From NCBI RefSeq assembly GCF_000340885.1, contig NC_020291.1, forward strand, positions 5,891,501 to 5,955,500: DNA of 64,000 nucleotides, given 5' to 3'. The notes below the pieces were generated by a model that worked only from the letters and a program-made list of their open reading frames with translations, was not told the DNA's origin and did not search any database. The stretch is from Clostridium saccharoperbutylacetonicum N1-4(HMT) (GTDB lineage: Bacteria > Bacillota > Clostridia > Clostridiales > Clostridiaceae). The translations under genes and the position numbers were made by a program. Below are positions 9,988-19,486 of this stretch, piece after piece. Each line of letters begins with the position of its first letter. Position 1 is the stretch's first letter.

Positions 9988-10731
9988 TTATGAATTTAAT
10001 ATTTCTTTAAACTGAAAAAGTATTCCTTTTACTTTTTCTTCATCTAATGGTTTGTAAGTTTCAATATATCTTGAAACATCAAGAGCTTCATAAGCCCTTT
10101 TACTCATAGCTACCCAATTTTCAGGTATATATACCCATATTATATCTTCATATTTACAGCTTAATAAAAAATGTTCTAATCCATAAAACGCATATTCTTC
10201 AATTTCATGTATTTTATTGAAATCAATATAATCTTTAACGACCTCTGATGTTAATTGATCTTTATGAGAATTTACATAAAAAAAATCAAAAATTTCTCTT
10301 GAAGCATTTAGTGCACTATCTCTAATTATTTTTATTTTTTCATTTTCTTCGAAGTTTTGATAATACAATTCAATTAACTCTTCATTATCCTCATATACAA
10401 TAACTTTTTCTACCTTTGTTTTTCTTGCAATTTCTTGAACCACATATCCAATACCAAGACCAACTATTCCAACTTTTCCATAAGAAAAAGATATTGCATT
10501 ATACGAACTTTCTATTTCTCTAGGGGATAATTTCATTAAACAAGTATTATTTCTATATAATTGTATTATGTCTATATCATAATCATCGCTATTTTCATAC
10601 ATATATCCTTGCAAATCTTGCTTATTCATAGTGTTTTTAACTATTTTATAGTCACCACAAGTTCCTGGATTAACTAGATTATTATATTTTTTCATCTCTT
10701 GGAACACAAAATTTTTATTATATGGTTTCAT
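9988..10731 (-). CDS. Rossmann-fold, SAM-methyltransferase-like protein
   Basis: The 247-residue product carries a glycine-rich loop VGIVGLGIGYVVQEIA at about residue 87, followed by an acidic strand end IVYEDNEE. This is the arrangement of the S-adenosylmethionine site in class I methyltransferases and spermidine-synthase-like proteins. The N-terminal 80 residues and the C-terminal helical part match nothing I can name. There is no signal peptide. It stands alone, convergent with the kinase gene. Substrate and catalytic activity cannot be inferred. Confidence 0.5.
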   Translation of the reverse strand: MKPYNKNFVFQEMKKYNNLVNPGTCGDYKIVKNTMNKQDLQGYMYENSDDYDIDIIQLYRNNTCLMKLSPREIESSYNAISFSYGKVGIVGLGIGYVVQEIARKTKVEKVIVYEDNEELIELYYQNFEENEKIKIIRDSALNASREIFDFFYVNSHKDQLTSEVVKDYIDFNKIHEIEEYAFYGLEHFLLSCKYEDIIWVYIPENWVAMSKRAYEALDVSRYIETYKPLDEEKVKGILFQFKEILNS

Positions 10732-10970
10732 AGTTAATTCCCCTTCTTGAAATGTTTAACGTAACTTTATTCATTATAACATATATTTCCATTTTTGTAT
10801 AATAACACATTAAGATTTACTTTGGATTATATATTACTAAACCATAACATAATATCACATTTTTAACCAAAACTTAAATAGAAATATAAACTTTTTATTT
10901 TTATATATGTATGTTATACTTACGTTAATGATTTAATATCATTTTAATATTATATAAAGTAGGTGTTTGA

Positions 10971-11300
10971 ATGAAAAATGTTACTATAAGCCAAGAAGCT
11001 TATGATGAATTTAAAGCTTTTTTGGACGAAAATAAAATAACTGATTTTAATATTAGAATTAATTTTGCTGGCTTTGCATGTAGTGGCCCAGTTTTTAACA
11101 TATCTGTTTCAAAAGCAAGCGATGATGATGAGATTGAAAAAATTAATGATATCTCATTCATCTACGAAAAAAGCTTAATAGAACAGTTTGGAGGCTTCAT
11201 AATCCTTTCTTCTGATGAAAATGAAGGCCGTGGATTAAGTCTGAAACCTGTTATTGAGCCTGAAGGTGGATGTGGTGGTTCTTGTAGTGGTTGCCACTAA
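10971..11300 (+). CDS. HesB/IscA-like protein with Cys-rich tail
   Basis: The 109-residue product resembles the HesB-like branch of the A-type iron-sulfur carrier fold found in anaerobes: NFAGFACSGPVFNIS with Cys37, then a C-terminal GGCGGSCSGCH with Cys101, Cys105 and Cys108. Some HesB-like relatives are selenoproteins; here the tail reads as ordinary cysteines. An iron-sulfur or redox role is inferred from the family. The gene is monocistronic and ends at a hairpin shared with the convergent gene. Confidence 0.72.
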   Translation: MKNVTISQEAYDEFKAFLDENKITDFNIRINFAGFACSGPVFNISVSKASDDDEIEKINDISFIYEKSLIEQFGGFIILSSDENEGRGLSLKPVIEPEGGCGGSCSGCH

Positions 11301-11325
11301 AACTAAAATAAATATACTAAATTCT

Positions 11326-11357
11326 AAGAATGGTGTATGCATATATACATCATTCTT
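11326..11357. terminator. Bidirectional terminator hairpin
   Basis: AAGAATGGTGTAT pairs with ATACATCATTCTT across GCATAT (one G-T pair), followed on the plus strand by ATTTTCTT. It separates the convergent HesB-like gene and the minus-strand operon. Confidence 0.75.
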
Positions 11358-11363
11358 ATTTTC

Positions 11364-12038
11364 TTACTTAGCTATATCAGCTGATTCTACTTTCCACTGC
11401 AAATTTATATAATCATCACTAATTTTATATACTCCATCCAGCATATCTATCCAATAATATTCATTAATCACCTTTTTTTCCTTTTCTTCTCCAGTAATGT
11501 TATTTAAAGTTTTATTATTAAATTCATTGAAATAATTACTAATTTTTGATGAAATGTCATACATAAATTTAAAAGATATTAAATCATCATCTTTTAATAC
11601 TAACTTATTTGCTTGATTTTTCATTTCCTTGTTTAAAAGAGATAATGCATATTCCTTAATTTTTCCATGTATTTCATTTTCCATCACTTTATCAGTTTTT
11701 ATATTTTTAGTAAAAAAAGGAATTGCATTTTGAGAGTAAGATCCATATTGCTGCCATAATTCCATTATATCACTTGACATTGCATCATAATTTTTATAAA
11801 GCTTTAATAAATCTTCATTTTTTATGCTGCTTTGTTCAATACTTTTAGCTAAAATATCCAGATTTATTTCATTTTTTTGCTTAAAATCTTCTATTTCAAT
11901 ATAAGATTGCTGTCCTATTTTATACTTATAGTTATTTAATTTAACCATTGAATATATATTAACTATTACACTTATTATAAGAAATATAGATAGTAACATT
12001 ATATAATCCATACTTTTAAGTTTTCTAGCCAAGAACAT
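11364..12038 (-). CDS. Membrane-anchored protein of unknown function, last gene of the MoxR/VWA operon
   Basis: The 224-residue product has one N-terminal transmembrane segment (about residues 13-33, MLLSIFLIISVIVNIYSM). A long helical, charged domain then appears to lie outside the cytoplasm. The strong site AGGAGG abuts the ATG at 12038 with almost no spacing; a TTG at codon 3 (12032) has ideal spacing and may be the real start. It follows the DUF2201 gene by about 60 bp and is probably co-transcribed. No known domain was recognised. Confidence 0.6.
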   Translation of the reverse strand: MFLARKLKSMDYIMLLSIFLIISVIVNIYSMVKLNNYKYKIGQQSYIEIEDFKQKNEINLDILAKSIEQSSIKNEDLLKLYKNYDAMSSDIMELWQQYGSYSQNAIPFFTKNIKTDKVMENEIHGKIKEYALSLLNKEMKNQANKLVLKDDDLISFKFMYDISSKISNYFNEFNNKTLNNITGEEKEKKVINEYYWIDMLDGVYKISDDYINLQWKVESADIAK

Positions 12039-12100
12039 CCCTCCTATATTAATATTTATTTTAACATATAAGCTGGCCTTTGCATATCATTACTATGCAT

Positions 12101-13435
12101 TTATCTCGCCCAATCATGTATAACTTCGTTAACCATCTTTAATCCAATGTTTCCTTCGACGACTTCTTTTTCTCCAGCATTTATTCTTTTTATCTCTCCA
12201 TATGAATTTTCCAAAGATAATTCTTCGCTTCCAGATAGAACCCATATTATCTTTTTACTCACGGGCTTTACTCCTAATTTTTTTTCACCAACTCCATCTG
12301 TAAAGTAAATTAATACAGATTCTCTTAGATTATTATCTCTAATATACTCAAATACTGGTGTAAATTCTGTTGAACCATTATCTTTAGCTCTCTTGTGTAT
12401 GTCTCTTTCACTTTTTATCTCATATATATTTCTAATTTCATTATCACACTCAATAATTGTAATTTTATTATTAGTGCTTGCAGTTATTGTTAGTATTTCT
12501 ATTAATATTTTATGCATATCCTCTTCATTCATACTTGCACTTATATCTATAGCTACAATTAGTTCAGCCTCAGTCTTAGGTAGTCGACCTCTTAAATCTA
12601 ATCTCTCTGGCTGTCTTCTATCTCTTCTTGTTATTGTCTTCTTATAGCCAGATTTTACAGTTGGCAAGATGTTTTTAAGAACAGTTTGCCATGGTATTTC
12701 GGCTTTTTCTTTGTATGCTAAAATTATTTTTCCGATTCCTTCAGGAGCTCCTTCTGTATAAGCACTTATGGCTGTCTTTTTAGTTAAATTTCTGATGTCT
12801 TCTTCGCTTACTTGAATTTCTTCCCATAAATCATGCGCCTTAGACATATCTAGTTCATACTTACTTTCTTCATCATTTTTTATATTAGTTTTTTTAATTC
12901 TTGATTTAATTGCCTTATAAAGTTCTTCTGCATATTCTTCAGCACTTCGGTTTTCTTGTAAAAATAAATTATGTTCCAAGCTGATTGCTTCAAGTTTATT
13001 ACTATAACTAGGCATATCTTTAATGAATTGATTAATTGAAATATCTAATGCAATATTAATTATTTCTTTGTTAAATCTATTTTTTAATTTTTTTTCTCTC
13101 TCAAAATGAGAATTCATTATATGATAAATCTCATGCTTAAATAATGCAGCCATTTCATTTTTACTGCAATTTAGAAACAAAATAGGATTAAAGTACATAT
13201 AAAAATTATCACGCTCAGGAATAGTAGCTATAGGCACTGTTATTTTTATGTTTATATTTCGTCTTATTCTAAGCATAAATTGTCCAAAAAAAGCATCTTG
13301 ACTTTGCAATAAATATAGTACAACTTCTTCAACTAATTCAAAAAATCTTCTCCTATAATTATCACTAGCTAATCCTTCTCTATCTAACGAATATGCTTCT
13401 TTTAAAAGTTGTTCCCTTTTTTCTTCAAACACCAT
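12101..13435 (-). CDS. DUF2201-type protein: metallopeptidase-like plus VWA-like domain
   Basis: The 444-residue product combines an N-terminal putative metallopeptidase-like domain, with HEIYH at residues 101-105 (an HExxH motif), with a C-terminal VWA-like domain of which LIVAIDISASM is the metal-ion-dependent adhesion motif. Both are the hallmark of DUF2201 proteins. It follows the MoxR-type AAA ATPase gene by about 63 bp. This MoxR-VWA pairing is widely seen and is thought to form a chaperone or assembly module. The protein is predicted to be cytoplasmic. The actual substrate is unknown. Confidence 0.85.
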   Translation of the reverse strand: MVFEEKREQLLKEAYSLDREGLASDNYRRRFFELVEEVVLYLLQSQDAFFGQFMLRIRRNINIKITVPIATIPERDNFYMYFNPILFLNCSKNEMAALFKHEIYHIMNSHFEREKKLKNRFNKEIINIALDISINQFIKDMPSYSNKLEAISLEHNLFLQENRSAEEYAEELYKAIKSRIKKTNIKNDEESKYELDMSKAHDLWEEIQVSEEDIRNLTKKTAISAYTEGAPEGIGKIILAYKEKAEIPWQTVLKNILPTVKSGYKKTITRRDRRQPERLDLRGRLPKTEAELIVAIDISASMNEEDMHKILIEILTITASTNNKITIIECDNEIRNIYEIKSERDIHKRAKDNGSTEFTPVFEYIRDNNLRESVLIYFTDGVGEKKLGVKPVSKKIIWVLSGSEELSLENSYGEIKRINAGEKEVVEGNIGLKMVNEVIHDWAR

Positions 13436-13498
13436 TCTACTATCCCTCCTATCCTCATTTTTTTATTCTTTAATACTAAACTTCTATATATCAATATT

Positions 13499-14584
13499 TC
13501 AATTAAATATATTAAAAAATGAATCCAAAAATTCTTCTGTCTCCAATAATTGTTTATATACAGTCTTAGAATAATCCCTTTTAATTTCTTTCATTATTCC
13601 TAATCTTAGATCTCTAGGATATAAATTAAGAAATTCTGAAAATAACTTTAAATTTTTTTCTATATTGTGAACTTCTAAATATTTCAATGAATTTTTTACT
13701 ACTATATATAATCTTGAATGACTTTCTTTTTCTATTCTGTCTTTTAATTCAAAGTTTAAAACTTCATTATTAAATATATCTTCTACACTTATCAATGGTT
13801 TTTTTAAATTAGTTAGAAAACTACTAAAATCATTTCCAATATCTATTCCTATATTTCCCTTTACAACATTAAAAAATGTATCAAAAGAATATTTCTCCTT
13901 ATTTCTTAAATAAATATTATAAGCCTTAGATACTCTCTCCCAGCTTCTTGGGGTAGCTTTTATTGTTTCTTCAGAATCTGGAGTATGTAAGTATTCTGGA
14001 AAAGTAGATAAAAATTCTATAATATGTTCATGTATATTACCATTATCACTCATTCCCCAGTTAATCCACTCCTTGATATCAGAATCAAGTCTTACCCAAA
14101 CAAATCTATCCTCCTGAGCTGGATCCATATCTACGACATCATATCTACTATTATAAAATCCCTCATTTTTATTAGAAGGATTCATTGCTGCTATTACCTT
14201 AACTTTATCACTTAATATATATCCATTGATTTCTCTATTTAAAATTAAATTCATAAGTTCCTGTGCTACCGCATGATCACATCTATTTAGCTCATCTATA
14301 AATAAAATGACATTACGTTTTTCATCATCTTTTAAAACTTTTTGAATTTCCTGTAATTTATTATGGGTTGCATAAATAGTTACCCCATTATCAACTATAG
14401 GTAATCCTCCTATTTCTCCTTCTTTCAACAAATTTGCATCTATTGTAACAAGGTAATCTCCATTATCTTTAGCAATCTGCTTAACTAAAGAAGTTTTCCC
14501 TACTCCGCTTTCCCCTATTATTAAAGGTACATCATTTGCTGCAACAATTAAATCTACTGTATTTAAACACTCTGAATATTTCAA
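13499..14584 (-). CDS. MoxR-type AAA+ ATPase
   Basis: The 361-residue protein has Walker A GESGVGKT at residues 24-31, Walker B VILFIDELNR at 92-101, and sensor-1 region VIAAMNPSNKN. The overall plan is that of the MoxR/dynein-related AAA+ branch. It lies between a helical-repeat protein and the DUF2201 VWA-like protein on the same strand. Family knowledge says MoxR ATPases act with VWA partners in metal insertion or protein remodelling. The C-terminal 140 residues are less conserved and may bind the partner. Confidence 0.9.
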   Translation of the reverse strand: MKYSECLNTVDLIVAANDVPLIIGESGVGKTSLVKQIAKDNGDYLVTIDANLLKEGEIGGLPIVDNGVTIYATHNKLQEIQKVLKDDEKRNVILFIDELNRCDHAVAQELMNLILNREINGYILSDKVKVIAAMNPSNKNEGFYNSRYDVVDMDPAQEDRFVWVRLDSDIKEWINWGMSDNGNIHEHIIEFLSTFPEYLHTPDSEETIKATPRSWERVSKAYNIYLRNKEKYSFDTFFNVVKGNIGIDIGNDFSSFLTNLKKPLISVEDIFNNEVLNFELKDRIEKESHSRLYIVVKNSLKYLEVHNIEKNLKLFSEFLNLYPRDLRLGIMKEIKRDYSKTVYKQLLETEEFLDSFFNIFN

Positions 14585-14677
14585 TTTTTCACCTCTATCA
14601 CAATGTAGAATTCATAATAGCTAGAGTTCTATATAGACAATTATAAATTCTACAATATTGTTCATCTCAAATATATA

Positions 14678-15457
14678 CTAAATTGATAATTTGTAATCCA
14701 CTAATAATTTTCTAGCCATTTTGCTTCCGTACTCTCTGACAAAATTAATCTTATCCATTTCCAAAATCTCTAATTCTAAAAAGTCTTCAATGTATTTTTT
14801 ATCAATATCCTTATCTTTAATCTTTTCTTTAAGAACTTCTACAACTAGCTCTACATCAATACTTTCATAAATATATTTTACTACATTTATGTTCTCACTA
14901 ATAAAAATTTTTATTTCATCTAAATCATAATTAGAAATGTAATTAATTGCTTCTCCATTTTGTTTTATAGCTTTAACTTTTGCCTTTAAACTAGGATTTT
15001 TTATATATCTAATTGCCGCATAATAGTTATCTATTGCTGAAAGCTGAACTTTTTCTGAAGGATTTTCTATATATTTAATCGAATCATAATCTTTGGAAAC
15101 TGCCATAATTTGCAATTCTTCACTTGGATCATTTACATATTGTATGGCCCACCCCTTTGTCCTAACTGCTTCTGCTATAATATCATTACTAGGATTCTTT
15201 ATAAGTTCCAAAGCATTCCATAAACTTCTAACACACATAATACCAATTTCATTATCAACATCATTGATATACTTTATTGCTAAAGGAGTACTCTTAATAG
15301 CTTGTTTTTGAACTTCCTTACTAGGATTCTTTATATATCTGATGTTATTTCCATTAATTTTTACTATGAATAATTCCATTTCTTCATCTACATTCTCTAA
15401 TTCTGTAATATATTCAGGATTCGTTTTTAACTTCAATAACACTTGTTCTTTATCCAT
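14678..15457 (-). CDS. Helical-repeat protein (about six 'NPS..Q..AI....I.YI' units), first gene of the MoxR/VWA operon
   Basis: The product of about 259 residues is mostly tandem units of about 22-25 residues with the pattern NPSxxxQxxAIxxxxxAIxYI: NPSKEVQKQAI, NPSNDIIAEAV, DPSEELQIMAV, NPSEKVQLSAI and NPSLKAKVKAI, plus one degenerate unit. These resemble DUF4116-like repeats and should stack into an alpha-solenoid. ATG 15457 is chosen because AAAGGTGA lies about 6 nt before it; a GTG nine bases upstream overlaps that site. It lies 93 bp before the MoxR gene and may act as substrate adaptor, which is inference. Confidence 0.6.
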   Translation of the reverse strand: MDKEQVLLKLKTNPEYITELENVDEEMELFIVKINGNNIRYIKNPSKEVQKQAIKSTPLAIKYINDVDNEIGIMCVRSLWNALELIKNPSNDIIAEAVRTKGWAIQYVNDPSEELQIMAVSKDYDSIKYIENPSEKVQLSAIDNYYAAIRYIKNPSLKAKVKAIKQNGEAINYISNYDLDEIKIFISENINVVKYIYESIDVELVVEVLKEKIKDKDIDKKYIEDFLELEILEMDKINFVREYGSKMARKLLVDYKLSI

Positions 15458-15477
15458 TTCGATCACCTTTTCATTTT

Positions 15478-15541
15478 ATCAATTGCAATGTTCAACTATC
15501 AATGATTAATTTTATATGATCACTCATCATTGACAATTTAA
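15478..15541. repeat. Interspersed intergenic repeat (CAATTG / TGACAATT type)
   Basis: This AT-rich stretch has reiterated TCAATG, ATCATTGACAATT words resembling the family at 3220, 46100 and 47100. It lies between the alarmone synthetase gene and the helical-repeat gene. Confidence 0.4.
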
Positions 15542-15557
15542 CATTAAGTATTTATCT

Positions 15558-16349
15558 TTAATCTCTATATTTTTCTATTTCTCTTTTAACAGAAAAAAGT
15601 AAACTATTTAATTCCCAAACTTCACCATCTTCAATTAATTTATTTAATATTTTTTGAAATCTTGACGCTTCTGCTTCTTTACCTAATGAAATTAGTGTAA
15701 GCAATGAATTCATTATATTAGAAATTAAATTTGATTTAACTTCAAATAATTTTTGAGCATCTTTAATTTCATCTTTAATTTCTAACATTTCTTCATCTAA
15801 TCTAAATGCCGCATCCGCAGAACTTTTAAGCTTTTTCTTCAATTCTTCTGGTATATGCTGCTTATACTTATAATTTAAAGAATGTTCGATAGTAGCCCAA
15901 AAATTCATTGCCAATGTCCTAATTTGAAATTCTGCTAATATTTCTACTAATCCCTCCGCCATATTTACAGGATATTTAATAATCATATGATAGCTTCTAT
16001 AGCCACTTTCCTTCACATTTCTTATATAATCTTTTTCATAAAGAATTTGCATATCTTTACGACCTCTTAATATTTCTACGACAGTATCTATATCGTCAAC
16101 AAATTGACACATTATTCTTATACCTGCGATATCTTCAAGCTCATACCTAATTCTATCTATTGGTATTTCAAATTTGTTTGCCTTTTCTAACATACTTGAT
16201 ACTTCTTTAACTCTTCCAGTTACAAATTCTATAGGTGAATATTCATTTTTTCTTCTATATTCTTTTCTAATTGATTTTAATTTTACTTTTAATTCATCAA
16301 CTGCTTGCTCATAAGGCATCAAAAAAACCTTCCAATCGTTCATTGCCAT
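15558..16349 (-). CDS. Small alarmone synthetase, RelA/SpoT-domain (p)ppGpp synthetase
   Basis: The product of about 263 residues carries the RelA/SpoT nucleotidyltransferase signature: DIAGIRI near residue 73, SGYRSYHMIIKYP near 115, and AEFQIRTLAMNFWATIEHS near 139. There is no HD hydrolase, TGS or ACT domain, so it is a small alarmone synthetase of the RelQ/YjbM type that makes pppGpp/ppGpp in the cytoplasm. The C-terminal helices probably drive oligomerisation. ATG 16349 has GGGTGA at good spacing; GTG 16358 overlaps that site. It is somewhat longer than the 210-residue Bacillus forms. Confidence 0.88.
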   Translation of the reverse strand: MAMNDWKVFLMPYEQAVDELKVKLKSIRKEYRRKNEYSPIEFVTGRVKEVSSMLEKANKFEIPIDRIRYELEDIAGIRIMCQFVDDIDTVVEILRGRKDMQILYEKDYIRNVKESGYRSYHMIIKYPVNMAEGLVEILAEFQIRTLAMNFWATIEHSLNYKYKQHIPEELKKKLKSSADAAFRLDEEMLEIKDEIKDAQKLFEVKSNLISNIMNSLLTLISLGKEAEASRFQKILNKLIEDGEVWELNSLLFSVKREIEKYRD

Positions 16350-16542
16350 TAGTCTCACCCTTTAATAATATGATTTCTCAATATTGTCCTTCTATATTAT
16401 ATCAAAAAGTTTAAATTAAGTGTTAATAATCTAAATAAACATCAAAAAATTAACATAACCTCTTTATCAATTATTTTAATATGATATAATTTATCTATAA
16501 TAAAATTATAAATCAATGTAGTTTTAATGAGGGGACAAAAAA

Positions 16543-17226
16543 ATGAACGACACTAACATACTAAATCATTTATTTGATAAAAATATAATTTGTCCAGTTT
16601 GTGATGCACATTTTAAGGCTAAAACTGTAAAATCTAAATCACCAAGAATTTCTTCTAGAGATTCAGATTTTTTTATACGGTATTCACCAGTTGTAAATCC
16701 GTATTTTTACGATGTTTTAATTTGCAATTCTTGTGGTTATGCTGCTATGAGATCAGACTTTGATAATATTAAAACTCACAAGAAGGAACTAGTCTTTAGC
16801 AATGTAACTCCAAAATGGAAACCTAGAGTATATCCTGATATTTTGGATGAAAAATTAGCAATTGAGCGTTATAAATTAGCCCTATTAAACGCTGTACTAC
16901 TTGATCTACAAGATAGTACAAAAGCTATGCTTTCATTAAAAATAGCTTGGATGTATAGATTACTAAATGATAGTAATCAAGAGAAAACATTTTTAACTCA
17001 GGCCCTTGATGGGTTTAATGATGCATATTCAAAAGAACTTTTTCCTATCTATGGTTTACAAAGAGATGCTTTTATGTACATGCTTGGTGAATTGAATAGA
17101 AAATTAGGAAATACTCAAAATGCATTATTATGGTATTCAAAAACCATTGTCAGCGTAAATTCATCTAATAGAATTAAAGAATTAGCACGTATTGGGAAAG
17201 ACTTAATAAAAAATGAAAATATTTAA
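16543..17226 (+). CDS. DUF2225 family protein
   Basis: The 227-residue product has an N-terminal CxxC pair (Cys17-Cys20, CPVC) and a second pair at Cys62/Cys65 (CNSCGYAAM). Together these form a probable zinc site, followed by a helical TPR-like region ([32 protein letters not shown]). This layout is characteristic of DUF2225, common in Clostridia; its role is not established. ATG follows GAGGGG. It is 32 bp upstream of the chemotaxis-transducer gene on the same strand. Confidence 0.82.
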   Translation: MNDTNILNHLFDKNIICPVCDAHFKAKTVKSKSPRISSRDSDFFIRYSPVVNPYFYDVLICNSCGYAAMRSDFDNIKTHKKELVFSNVTPKWKPRVYPDILDEKLAIERYKLALLNAVLLDLQDSTKAMLSLKIAWMYRLLNDSNQEKTFLTQALDGFNDAYSKELFPIYGLQRDAFMYMLGELNRKLGNTQNALLWYSKTIVSVNSSNRIKELARIGKDLIKNENI

Positions 17227-17258
17227 AACTTTTTTTACTTACAAGGGGGAAATATGTC

Positions 17259-18203
17259 ATGAAAATTTTTAAAAATAGTACTACTAATACTTCTAACATT
17301 TCTGAACCTTCAAAAAATGAAATCAGTAACAATACTGATATAATTACAAAAGATTTAAGTAATGAATTAGGTGATTTAAAAGCAAAAGCTGATGTAATAA
17401 ATGATTCTCTTAAAAGTATTTCATCTACCGCATCGTCATTAATATCTTCTGCAGACTCTCAAAACAGAGAATTGCTAAATACACAAAATACATTAAACAG
17501 CTTTAGTTCAAATATGGAAAATTTAGCAATTGATATTACAAATGTTCATATCAAGGTATTAGATACAGATAAGTTAGCTGATACTGGATTAGATACAATC
17601 GGAAATTTAGATACATCATTGACAGACCTTGAAGAAGCATTCACAGTATCTACTTCAACTGTAAATGCCTTAGTATCAAAATTAGAATCCGTAAACATTA
17701 TAACTGACTCTATAAGTCAAATAGCAAGTCAAACTAACCTTTTATCACTTAATGCAGCTATTGAAGCTGCTAGAGCTGGTGAAGCTGGTAAAGGTTTCTC
17801 TGTTGTAGCAGGTGAAGTTAGAAAACTAGCTGAAAATTCAAAACTTGCAGTACAAAGTATAACTAGTATATTAGACGAAATTAAGGTAGATATTTTAAAA
17901 GCTTCTAATGCAATGAACTCTGGTAATTCTGCTTTGACTACTCAACATAATTCTTTACAAGACGCAAAAAGCAGTTTTTCAGAAATAAAAACATCAATTG
18001 AAGAAGCAACTGATGAAATCACTACCTGCATCGAACATTTAACAACAGCTTCCATGGAAAAAGACACTGTTATTTCAACTGTTGATAATATTATCAACAC
18101 TTTCCAAGAAAGTGAAAGCTTATCTAAGGAAATTGCTTCACATGTTCGCACGCAAGAAAATGCTATCGAGGATTTAAATAATTCGGTAAAAAAATTATTA
18201 TAA
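17259..18203 (+). CDS. Soluble methyl-accepting chemotaxis protein-like transducer
   Basis: The 314-residue protein is almost entirely a helical signalling domain. The invariant hairpin tip [21 protein letters not shown] and [14 protein letters not shown] fall at residues 158-192. There is no signal peptide, transmembrane segment, HAMP or recognisable sensor domain; the first 30 residues are Ser/Asn-rich and disordered. It would cap CheA/CheW arrays from the cytoplasm or act as an adaptor. AAGGGGGA precedes the ATG. A strong hairpin ends the transcript. Confidence 0.85.
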   Translation: MKIFKNSTTNTSNISEPSKNEISNNTDIITKDLSNELGDLKAKADVINDSLKSISSTASSLISSADSQNRELLNTQNTLNSFSSNMENLAIDITNVHIKVLDTDKLADTGLDTIGNLDTSLTDLEEAFTVSTSTVNALVSKLESVNIITDSISQIASQTNLLSLNAAIEAARAGEAGKGFSVVAGEVRKLAENSKLAVQSITSILDEIKVDILKASNAMNSGNSALTTQHNSLQDAKSSFSEIKTSIEEATDEITTCIEHLTTASMEKDTVISTVDNIINTFQESESLSKEIASHVRTQENAIEDLNNSVKKLL

Positions 18204-18204
18204 T

Positions 18205-18253
18205 GTAAAAAATGAGATATATCACAAACTATTGTGATATATCTCATTTTTAT
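18205..18253. terminator. Strong bidirectional terminator
   Basis: AAAATGAGATATATCACAA pairs perfectly with TTGTGATATATCTCATTTT around a short ACTA loop, with A and T runs on either side. Confidence 0.9.
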
Positions 18254-18320
18254 TATTTTAGTAATAACTTATCATTTTTAATAATTAGTACATATATATT
18301 AAACACTTGAACTTATAACT

Positions 18321-19010
18321 TTATAGTATTCTTTTAGGATTAAAATCAAGGTAATCTGCTGATGATAATATATATTCCACACCATCAAAATATCCATCTA
18401 ATACTTTTCCTAGTAATATAGGGCCATGAAGGTGTCCATATATAACTTTTTTAACTTTATATTCCTTAATTATTTTTGTAAATTCGGATTCTTCAAATTT
18501 ATCATTTACTGGAGGATAATGAAGCATAACTATTATATTTTCGTATCCATTTTTTTTAGCAGCATCTAGAGAAATCTTCAATCTTATTTGCTCTCTATTG
18601 TATATTTTTTCGTCCTTTTCACTGTATTTATCTCCGCTAGGACAAACCCACCCTCTAGTACCACATATAGCATAATCCTCATAGATATAATAATTATTTT
18701 GAATAAATTTAGTATTTTCATACATATTATTTAATTTTGAAATACTTCCCCACCAATAATCATGGTTCCCTTTACTTATGATTTTTTTACCAGGCAATTC
18801 ATTTATCCAATCTAAATCATATTTACTATCTTGCTCTTTCAATGACCAAGATATATCTCCTGCAATAAGTACCATATCTCTTTCTGTAACTTTATCAATC
18901 CAATTTTCTTTTATTTTTTTGCAATGATCTTTCCACTTATCACCAAATATATCCATTGGTTTTTCAACATTAAACCCTAGGTGTAAGTCTGAAATGGTAT
19001 AAAGTGCCAC
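18321..19010 (-). CDS. Calcineurin-like metallophosphoesterase
   Basis: The 229-residue enzyme shows the full metallophosphoesterase motif series: ISDLHLG (DxH) at residue 7, IAGDISW (GD), SKGNHDYWWG (GNHD), VMLHYPP and YGHLHG. It is soluble. Family members hydrolyse phosphodiesters or phosphomonoesters; the substrate is not indicated. It is 60 bp downstream of the FlhB-like gene on the same strand, so the two may share a transcript, without an obvious functional link. Confidence 0.88.
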   Translation of the reverse strand: MALYTISDLHLGFNVEKPMDIFGDKWKDHCKKIKENWIDKVTERDMVLIAGDISWSLKEQDSKYDLDWINELPGKKIISKGNHDYWWGSISKLNNMYENTKFIQNNYYIYEDYAICGTRGWVCPSGDKYSEKDEKIYNREQIRLKISLDAAKKNGYENIIVMLHYPPVNDKFEESEFTKIIKEYKVKKVIYGHLHGPILLGKVLDGYFDGVEYILSSADYLDFNPKRIL

Positions 19011-19069
19011 TTAATCCTCACCTTTCTGTCATCTTGAGCATATATAAAGCAAACTCTTATAAGCCCTTC

Positions 19070-19327
19070 TTATCTCTTCTTATCCAAATCTGTAATAAAT
19101 GCTATTACATGTGCCACTGCTTCATATAATTCTGTTGGAATTTCATCTCCAATATCAACGTTGCATAATAAATCAGTCAGTTCTTTATTATACACTATCG
19201 GAACTTCATTATCTTTTGCAGTTTCTAGTATTTTATCAGCTATATGCCCCATTCCTGCTGCTGTTACTATTGGAGCGTCACTATTAAATTCATATTTTAA
19301 TGCTGCTGCCTTTTTCCTCTGATTCAT
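19070..19327 (-). CDS. Stand-alone FlhB C-terminal-like protein (YlqH type)
   Basis: The 85-residue product matches the cytoplasmic C-terminal domain of FlhB/YscU export-switch proteins (KKAAALKYEFNSDAPIV, AAGMGHIADKI, ELYEAVAHVIAFI) but lacks the membrane part. The usual NPTH autocleavage site is not present. Such short paralogs pair with a FliK-like partner in Bacillus (YlqH/YlqG) and the same order occurs here. A role in flagellar export switching is suggested by family only. Confidence 0.8.
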   Translation of the reverse strand: MNQRKKAAALKYEFNSDAPIVTAAGMGHIADKILETAKDNEVPIVYNKELTDLLCNVDIGDEIPTELYEAVAHVIAFITDLDKKR

Positions 19328-19486
19328 TTTTGTACACTCCCACCTAATTATTCAATCAATTCTGTAATGCACAATTAAAGATGAATCAACTCGACTTTAT
19401 TAGCCATTTATATTTGGAGAATCTTTTATTGTACATGATAGTAGCTTATTACAAACTTTAAAGTGTCAAGAATTAATATATACTAA

